Positions 32,601 through 41,089 of a stretch of 43,693 bases of DNA are shown here, in pieces. This DNA is from a candidate division SR1 bacterium (GTDB taxonomy: Bacteria > Patescibacteriota > Gracilibacteria > Absconditabacterales > Absconditicoccaceae), in NCBI GenBank assembly GCA_026397395.1, contig JAPLUV010000031.1:1-43693 (forward strand). Reading direction: 5' to 3'. Position 1 is the first letter of the stretch. The number at the start of each line of letters is the position of its first letter. The notes under the pieces are model-generated. The model worked only from the letters and a program-made list of their open reading frames with translations, did no database searches and was not told the origin of the DNA. The translations under genes were made by a program, and so were the position numbers.

Positions 32601-35600
32601 TTCATTAAGATTAAGCTCGGTAAGATTAAGTTTTGCCGTAAATGAATTAGCAGCTGTTCGTATATTATCAATTGGAGTCACTCCAGTAAAAATTATTATA
32701 GGATTAGTTGTATCTACGATAAAATCCCAATTAGAACTTCGCCATCCTGTATTTCCTGCGAGATCTATAGCATACACATGTCGGTAGTATGTTTCGTTTG
32801 CCAAACCATTCAGTGTTATTCCTGTGGTTGTAGTAAATCCGGAAGTAATAAAAGTAGTGAATGTAGATCATGTGCTTACTTGGTATATATAGCCACTCAG
32901 TCACATGCCTATATCTACACCTCCACTTCGGAGAAGATTAGTATTTCCTGTAGTTATTACTTGTTGATTAGTTGGTCTTATGAGCATTGGAATTGATGGA
33001 GAAATTTTATCTATGGTCGCAATTTTTTGGAAGTGTGTAGCAAAATAATTTACTGGATCATAAAGTTGCGTAATGACTCTAGCTGTGTCTATTCATCATA
33101 AGAGAGTAATTCCTGTACTTGTATTATTATTTACTCCATATTTGAAATTTGTAAGATCTCCATATATATTATACATTGTTGCTGGGCTATTTGCCACTCA
33201 TGTAATGATGATGTTCGTTGTGTTGTAGTCTGATATGCCTGTTAGATCTCCTGTTATTTTTGGTGTATCTCATCATATATAATTACTCGCGTTGAATGAT
33301 CATCGTGGAGTTAGTGTAGATCAAGTTAGATATATTACTGGTTGTGCTTGAGTAAAAATTCCACTACCATAACTGTATATTATTGGTAGTATGCTTAGGA
33401 ATCATGATGTCTGTTTCCCTCTTAATGATGCGAATGTTCCACTTCGTATACTGTTGTATATGCCTAAATTATTTCTTGGGTTCGTTAGATAGTCTCGTGA
33501 GAGTATCGATGTAGTATCTATTGTCCCTGTCTCTCGTCCTAATCATGGAAAATCACTCGCTGATCCAGTGACGAAATTGATTGCTGTTCATGATAGATTG
33601 GTTCCATTATTGAATACTCTATTGTATCCATAGTATTTTATATTTGTGACAGGTGAGCTTATAGCTATTCAGTAACTTCAATTATTGTATACTCGAGTAT
33701 TGTTGATACTATTATTATCTCATGATTCATAAATTAGTCCATATACGGAACCATTATTGTATATTTGACTGTTGGTAATAATATTATTGCTTGCTCCTGA
33801 ATAACTGACTCCATAATTATTGTTGTAACTCAGACTATTGCTAAGTACGTTTCCATTGGCTTGTTCATATCTCATTCATACAAAGGTGTTGTATGCTTGG
33901 CAGTTATCTATTATTCCGCTATTTGCCTTTATTTCAAATCCAACATTGAACATATTGAATGTTTGACTGTTGGTAATGATACTATAGGGCGATCAGATTC
34001 GTATTCCCATATAGCCACTGTATACCTGTGTATTGTTTATAATGAGGTATGATCCGCTACTATCTCCCTCTTGAATTCCAAATGAGGTTGATGCATTATA
34101 CACTTGCATGTTGTTTATCGTCATCGATGTGGCTGCTGACTCTATATTTATTGCAGAGTTTAATCCCGTTGTTCATGTGTAATTTCTGTCTAGTTTTAGA
34201 TTGTCTAATATTCGGTTCCTTGTGCTGTTTGCGTTAATCATTGTGCTCTGTGGCTCAGTAGGTATGCTACTTTGGATGGTAACATCTCCTTTTCCTATGA
34301 TTGCACTACAGTTACTCATATTTCTCCTAGTATCTACTGTCCAAAATCATCATGAAAGCACATAAATCGTATTGTCCGATAGTGTGGTAGGAAGTATATT
34401 TAATCATCATCATGAAAGATAAATTACTGACATGTTTTCCATAGAACATGTATTTGTTCCTCGATATTTGGTATATGCAGTAGTATCTGTTCATCCACTA
34501 CCATCACCATACAGCGCACAGATGATCTTATTGCTACTTGGATTACTACTTCGAAATGTTCAGGTAATGAATTGGTCATTGTTTCGATTTCCACATTGAT
34601 CTAATAGTGTGGTAGATTGGAAATGCATCGCAAAATAATATATTGGATCATATATTTGCATAATAACTTTCCCTAGAAAATTTCATGATACGAACGTAAT
34701 TCCTGTACTTGTATTATTATTTACTCCATATTTGAAATTTGTAAGATCTCCATAAATATTATACATTGTTGCTGGATTATTAGCTATACCAGTAATGATC
34801 GTATTGTATGTGTGATATATTGATGGATTTATTCAAAACAGATCTCCCGTAATTTTTGTTACAGAGCTTCAAATAAAATTTCCTGTAGTATATACTCCTG
34901 ATGCAATAAGTGTTGTTCCAACATAATAGACTGGCTGTGTCTGGGTAAGGATTCCACTTCCGTAGGAGTATTGTATTCATGTTGTGCCTGTAAATGTCTT
35001 TTGTCCTCTTATACTAATAAAATTTCATGATCGCGATAATAAGTACCTATTGGAACTATCCATTGGATTGGTGATGTAATCTCGAGACATTGTTGGTGAA
35101 AAATCAAGTGTTCCATTCTTTCGTCATAATAATCCGTCTGTCCCTGTAATGAAATTACTTATCGTTCACGATATGTTTCGTCCTGAATTATTAAATATTT
35201 TGTTGTCTCCATAATAATAATTGCTGATTGATGAAGTGCTGACATATATTCCGTATCCAGAGTTATTGTATATTTGACTGCTATTGATATTGTTGTTTTT
35301 TCAAGATAGGTAACTTATACCATAATTCCCGTTATTATAAATTTGACTGTTGTTAATCCCTCCAGAATATGCGTTACTGAAATAATGTATCCCTATACCT
35401 CCATTGTTGTATATCTGACTATTATTGACTTGCATGTTTACTGGTCCAGGATTTATTCCATCACCATAAATGATTCCTGCATAGTTGTTATTGTATACTT
35501 GACTATTGTTGATTGTCTCTGCTGTTGTTCGTGCAGATTGTATCCCATTAGTCTTGTTATTGTATATTTGGCTATTATTGATTTGAGGATTTACTGAAGC

Positions 35601-38600
35601 ATTATCTACTATTCCATTCCCTGTGTTGTTATATACTTGAGTATTATTGATCTGGTCATTAACGGTAGAATACATATATATTCCCATACCGACATTATTA
35701 TAACTTAGAGAATTGTAAATCTGACTGTAGTTGATCTGATTAAACTTTATCCCATCAGCCATATTGTTGTATGTCCTGCTGCCACTAATAATGTTGTAAT
35801 TTGATGTTGATCATTCTCGATATATTCACTGACTACTGTTGTAGTATGCATCACTATTTTTTACTAATCCGCTGCTGGAGCTATTATAGTGTATTCAATA
35901 TCTGCTATTGTTATAACTTCTACTGTTATTGGTTGTGCCATAATTGGAATTGATATAATATATACCATCAATGTTTCCATATGTCTCGCCTGTGTTTATT
36001 GTTGTATAGTGAGAGCTTGATATATATATTCCATAACGAGTATTGTTGTAACTTTGTGTATTGTTTATTGTTCCATATGAAGAGGAACTAAAACAGATTC
36101 CTGTTCCGTTGGTGTATGTTTGAACATTATCTATTTTCCCATTGATGGAAGATGCAAAGATAATCCCATTACGATTACCACTCGATTGACTATCGTTGAT
36201 CGTTCCAGAATTTGATGAGCTGAAACTTATTCAATCAAGATTGTTGTTGTATATTTGATTGTTGTGTATAGTAGTATACGATGAAGAGGAAACATATATT
36301 CCCAGATCGTTATTGTGACTTTGAGTGTTGTTAATTGTTCCATAAGAAGAAGAAATGAGCATAATCCCTCGAGCGAGATTATCGTAGACTTGAGTATCTG
36401 CTATCGTAGCATATGGCGATCATGAAACCTCTATACCAACATAGCCGCTGTATGTTTTTGTTCCATGTATCGTTATAGATGGACTCGTACTTGCATAAAT
36501 AACAATAAGCTCTGTTGAATTGTTTGCTCCACGATTTCTATCTAATTTGAGATTATCTAATATCCAATTATGTTGAGTGTTACTAGAAATTAATTTAGTA
36601 TTAGTAGCAGGACCTTCGATAATAGCTGTTCATTTACCTACGATTGCAGTACATGTTCACATATTCTTGGTGTCATTAGCAATGTAGGTTCATGATTCTA
36701 GAACGTAAATAGTATTGTCTGTGAGTGTGCTTGGTAAGGTATCTGTACCCGGAGAGATTCCCGTTACGGTTAAATTTCAGGTAATGCAATTTGTGCCAGA
36801 TCGATTTTGTGTATAAGCTGTTCTATCTACTCCTCCACTACCATCACCATACAGTGCACAAATGATATTGAGATCGGTTGGATTGTAATTTCGGAATCAT
36901 CATGTTAGGAAATTATCATTATCCGAACCAGAAAGACAAAATATTCTGTCTATAATAAAACTCCAACTAGTACTTCGTCATCCTACATTTCCTACGTTGT
37001 CGATAGCAGATATGCGTCGATAGTATGTTTCATTCGTGACATCATTCAGAGATATTCCTGTGGTAGAAGTAAATCCAGAAGTGATAAATGTTGTAAATGT
37101 TGCCCCGGTACTTACCTGGTAGATATATCCACTTACTCATGCTCCTATATCTGTAGATCCACTTCGAAGAAGATTTACTGTTCCCGTGCTTAGTTTTGTT
37201 CCACTTGTTGGACTTAATAAGATCGGAATTGTTGGCCCTTGCGTATCTACATATTCGATACTATCAGTTGTTGCTATATCGGATATTCCATTTCCATCAA
37301 CATCAAATTGGGCATATACGGTTTTAGATCATAAGTCCCCAGTAAGTGTCCAATTTTTATTTGTTACATATGACTCTCGATTACTTCGTGTACTATTGTC
37401 GTTGGAAAATCTCATCGTTACGGATGGAGTCGCAGATACATTCAACGCTACCGATTTGGATTCAGTTGTAGAATTACCATCATTTATAACAAAGGATCAG
37501 GTAAATGATGTTATTGCAAAAATTGAAAACTTATCGGTAGTGAATGATACATATGGCTGTCAGTCATTGCCCGTAATAACTGTAGTGAATCCTTGTGAAA
37601 GCCAGCTTACTCATCCATCTTCTGAAAGATATATTTGTGCGGGTGCTCCTATGCTTGTCGTGGGAACGGGTATAGATAATGTTGCTACTCATCCTATCAG
37701 CTTGAGCGGTTCGGTCAAACTTCCTACTTTGAATGCTGCATCTACGTGAGCATTATTTACACTAGCTACTGAATAAGGGATTGGTACTGACATGACACCA
37801 CTATAATTGCTTGTATTATTTTCATTCCTAAATTGTATATCTTTGGGCAATATCAATTCCATATTTCTATTTTTGAGATCCAATGCAAATGGAATAGCAC
37901 CATCTGTATATTCGAAAGAGATAGGTGTGGCTCCGCTTAATTGATTGGAGTTATTTATATATCATTTACTCGTAAACTCATATGTTACGGTTCCCGTATC
38001 GATAGAATTTGGTAGAAGCACAAAGGGACTATCTCCATAAAGACCAATAAGATATCAAGCGACTACTCATTGATATGAAGTGAAACGTCCACCAACCAAA
38101 ATTCTTCCACCTGTTTGTACCGTTATGCTATATACATCATTAGGAAATCAGATTCAGGCGTCAAAAAGTGGATATCTTGATCCATCATCACGTAGGCAGA
38201 TAATGTTACTTACTGCTGATCCATTATACAAAGTAAAATTTCCACCTACTAAAATTTTACCATTGTTTTGTACTTTGATTGCTGATATAAGATATCATCT
38301 TCCATTGATTCTTCCACTAAATCATTCTCATCCAAAAGAGAACGAAGGATCAATAGCTCCTCCACTATCTAGTCTTGTCAGATATTTTGTACTTATTCAG
38401 CTATAAGTAGTAAAGTCTCCTCATACGAGAATCTTCCCATCGTTTTGTATGGCCAAGGTGGTTATAGAATTATTAAATCAGCTTCAAATAGAGAACGTAT
38501 TGTCTATGGTTCCATCTGTATTTAAACGAACGATATGGTTTTTTGCTATTCCATTGTATCAGGTAAATCGTCCTCATACAACAATTTTTCCATCACTTTG

Positions 38601-40322
38601 TATCGCTAATGCAGTAACTGCACTATTAAACCCGATTCCAATATTGAAAGAACTATCTATACTTGATCCAGTGTTTAAACGAACAATACTATTTTTGCTT
38701 GTCCCATTATATGTTGAAAAATTTCATCCAACAATAATCTTCCCATCGTTTTGTATGGCAATGGAATTGGTTGTACTGTTAAATCAGACTCAATTATTAA
38801 ATGTAGTATCTATAGCTCACCCACTAGATAAACGAACCAAATGATTTCTTATCCATCCATTGTATCATAGAAATTCTCCTCCCACTATAATTTTGTCATC
38901 ACTTTGTATGGCTAATGCTGCAGGATACCCGTTAGCAAATCCACTTCATATAGTGAAAGCTGCATTTCTTGTCCCATCTGCATTAAGCTTTACAATATTG
39001 TTTGCGCTTACTCCACTGTATGTATTGAAACCTCATATAACTATAATACTTCCATTGCTCTGAACTGCTGTTGCTGAAACAGCAAAGTTAAGCCCATTTC
39101 ATATATCAAAGGCATTGTTTTTTGTTCAACTTGTGTTTAGACTAACAATGTTATTTACCGTAGATCAACTGTATGTATAAAAATATCCTCAAGCCAGGAT
39201 CTTCCCATCGTTTTGTATGGCAATGCTATTTACTCTACTATCCAATCAACCTCATATCGTAAATGATGAATCTCTTGTCCCATCAGTATTGAGACGAGTA
39301 ATGTTATTTACCAATTCTCAGCTATACGTTGTAAGCGTTCCTCCCACAACAATCTTTTCATCGTTTTGTATGGCGATACTTGTAACTCTACTTGCTTCAA
39401 TCCCCATTTGAGATCAGACATAAAATCAACTTCATGCAAGAAAAGAAGTGTCTTTTGTTCCATCTACATTAAGACGAATAAAATTTCCATGTGTTCCACC
39501 AGCTATGATTTTTCCATCATTTTGTATCGCTATGGCCCTTGCATATCATCCTATCAGTCCTGTGCCAAAAGATCCTGTGTTAAACGATGTATCTATTACT
39601 CATCATGAATTTAAACGAACGATCATGTTGTATATTGAAGTTCCATTGTAGGTATCAAAGTCTCATCCTACTAAGATATTCTCGTTACTATCTATCGCTA
39701 CGGCGTATACATAACCTGCACTTCATAGTATTGTGGATCATCATGTCAAAAAAGATGTATCTCTACTTCCATCTGCGTTGAGACGAACAAGACCATTGAC
39801 TGTTGTTCAATCATATGCAGTGAACCATCCACCGACCACAATTTTTCCATCATGTTGTATTGCTAGTGCAGTTATATAGCTATTAAATCCATTTCCTATA
39901 TTGAACGAAGAATCTATGGTTCATCATGAATTTAAACGAATCAATTTATGTGCTGGAGACCCGTTGTATGAATTAAATTGACCACCGACCAAAAGTTTTC
40001 CATCATCTTGTACGGCGATAGTATTTACTGGCCCATCAAATCAAGTTCAGATGTTGAGGCTAAGATCTTTTGTTCCATCTGCATATATACGGGTGATGTA
40101 ATTTGATGGCATTCCCTTGTATGTCGTAAATTCGCCTCCTACCAAAATTTTCCCGTCATGTTGAATCTTTAATACACTAACGACAGCATCAAATCCTACG
40201 GGTATCTTTGTATCTAAGCTTGTATCAATTCCCGCCATATTAACAGCAAAAACATTGGCATACAGTAAGGCGCCAATGAGTAGAGTAATGATTGTAAGAT
40301 ATCTAGATAGGAACTTCTTCAT
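26628..40322 (-). CDS. Giant 4,564-aa modular surface protein with C-terminal dockerin-like segment
   Basis: I scanned the whole frame: no UAA/UAG over 13.7 kb, about 170 in-frame UGA (Gly). Order, N to C: signal peptide (ends YANVFA, residue 26); about 15 DUF5122/delta-60 propeller repeats of the IQNDGKILVGG-F-Y-G type (35-790); a linker; Ig/FN3-like domain (YQVSTGATFTTFITSGFTST, about 1030-1130). Four modules follow, each with an IICALYG header and right-handed beta-helix repeats (NNSQIYNN type), at about 1160-1720, 1940-2240, 2980-3365 and 3715-4100. Two more Ig/FN3 copies lie near 2450 and 2870, flanking a LamG-like domain (2630-2810; FTISAWIKPTS, GAIDELRIYNRVL). One 71-aa-type Ig repeat is near 3600. 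The end is dockerin-like: DLNADGVYNSSDVDIIISHW, after a degenerate first half. Expected outside the cell. The start is the ATG 25-30 nt below the promoter. Function is unknown; adhesion to a host or prey cell is inference. Confidence 0.85.
33106..34777. repeat. Recently duplicated segment within the giant gene (about 1.59-kb spacing)
   Basis: Sequence beginning GTAATTCCTGTACTTGTATT at 33106 recurs at 34696 almost unchanged for about 75 nt (one mismatch near 34755, then divergence). It encodes the IYGDLTNFKYGVNNNTSTGI segment at the end of two successive modules. More diverged counterparts occur near 27590 and 29800, so the protein grew by module duplication. Confidence 0.8.
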
Positions 40323-40353
40323 TCTTGATACATCATTAAAACTATCTATACCT

Positions 40354-40381
40354 ATTATATATGACCTCATTTTTTTGTCAA
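40354..40381 (-). promoter_or_regulatory. Consensus sigma-70 promoter of the surface-protein operon
   Basis: On the minus strand, TTGACA (40376-40381), a 16-nt spacer and TATAAT (40354-40359). Transcription would start near 40347, about 25 nt before the ATG at 40322. This also excludes the upstream in-frame ATG at 40370, which lies inside the promoter. Confidence 0.8.
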
Positions 40382-40533
40382 AAAAGCGCCAAAATACAGC
40401 TATTTTTGATTGACATATTTTAGTATTGTGGTTCTATGCTGTATTGAGTGTTTTTTTCTTGATCTTTGGATAAAATTTTCTACATAGATACTGATTTTTA
40501 TTTTCTTACTCTCATCTCTCATGGTCGTAAAAG

Positions 40534-40683
40534 CTACTTTTCACGGTGCATATACCGAACTGTTGTAGAAATCTTTAATTTCTTTACTTCGCTTGAACTT
40601 AAAGTTTCTAGAAGTCGTCGGTATTGCTCAATCATCCAAAAAAAACTTCGTTGCACTTGTTTTCTTGGCGGTTGAGCAATCAT
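40534..40683 (-). CDS. Possible 49-aa basic small protein
   Basis: An ORF from ATG 40683 to TAG 40534 encodes a basic, helix-prone peptide (opening MIAQPPRKQVQRSFFW, later MIEQYRRLLETLSSSEVKK) with no UGA. The composition looks protein-like, but there is no ribosome binding site, no promoter and no family match, and it overlaps the possible start of the plus-strand CCGSC protein. The product could equally be chance. Confidence 0.25.
   Translation of the reverse strand: MIAQPPRKQVQRSFFWMIEQYRRLLETLSSSEVKKLKISTTVRYMHREK
40623..40680. repeat. Inverted repeat with 10-bp arms
   Basis: ATTGCTCAATC (40623-40633) is mirrored by GGTTGAGCAAT (40670-40680), arms separated by about 36 nt. It lies between the promoter of the giant gene and the small plus-strand gene. 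It might be an attenuator or a remnant of an insertion. Confidence 0.45.
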
Positions 40684-40890
40684 TATTATGAAAACATCAA
40701 TGGCGAGGTTAAAAAAGTAGAAAAAACATTTACTGACAAAAAGAAGTACGATGAGTTCATGAAAAAATCACCTATGCCTACGCTTTGATCACTCTTTGGT
40801 GTGGGACCAGTTAAAAAGGCTTTACCAGTCAAAAAATCTTGCTGTGGGTCCTGTAAAACGAAGAAGCCAACCCCCAAAAAGAAAAAATAA
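40672..40890 (+). CDS. Small Lys-rich protein with CCGSC motif
   Basis: About 72 aa with one UGA (40786) as Gly. The recognisable part is NINGEVKKVEKTFTDKKKYD, EFMKKSPMPTLGSLFGVGPV, then KKSCCGSCK and a Lys/Pro-rich end before TAA at 40888. The clustered Cys and following basic tail suggest metal or nucleic-acid binding; no family was recognised. The start is unsure: no ATG precedes the conserved-looking part, so TTG 40672 is used; the true start may be non-standard or lost. It is 199 bp before gyrA on the same strand. The gap between holds a GTTAACCGGGTAAAA repeat and no other gene. Confidence 0.5.
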
Positions 40891-41020
40891 TACGGTGAGA
40901 AGCCGATAAACCAAGTAAAAAATTCAGATATATGTCATTTTCCATACTATATCATATTTTCTTTACTGTCAATCTCTGATTTTGTTATCAGGTTGCAATC
41001 AGGAGCCACTTTTGTATATT

Positions 41021-41050
41021 TTTAACGTGTTAACCGGGTAAAAAGTTATC
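41021..41050. repeat. GTTAACCGGGTAAAA short repeat
   Basis: The sequence TAACGTGTTAACCGGGTAAA upstream of gyrA belongs to the loose repeat family at 6906 and 9124. A weak promoter-like pair lies just after it (TTGATT 41054, TATAAA 41076), only 8 nt before the ATG, which would give a nearly leaderless mRNA. Confidence 0.4.
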
Positions 41051-41089
41051 GTATTGATTATCGATTTTTTAGTTTTATAAATATATAGT

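Noticed and set aside
20482-40322. Many plus-strand ORFs of 60-190 codons (for example 37186-37749 and 21437-21898)
   Set aside because: They lie opposite the continuous minus-strand surface-protein frames, lack recognisable domains, and are explained by the repetitive composition of the real genes.
26628-40322. Non-ribosomal synthetase or polyketide gene as the reason for the giant ORF
   Set aside because: No adenylation, condensation, ketosynthase or carrier motifs; composition is Gly/Asn/Ser/Thr-rich with extracellular repeats.
40323-40370. Upstream ATG at 40370 as start of the giant protein
   Set aside because: It lies between the -35 and -10 boxes of the promoter, so cannot be in the mRNA; ATG 40322 also begins a proper signal peptide.
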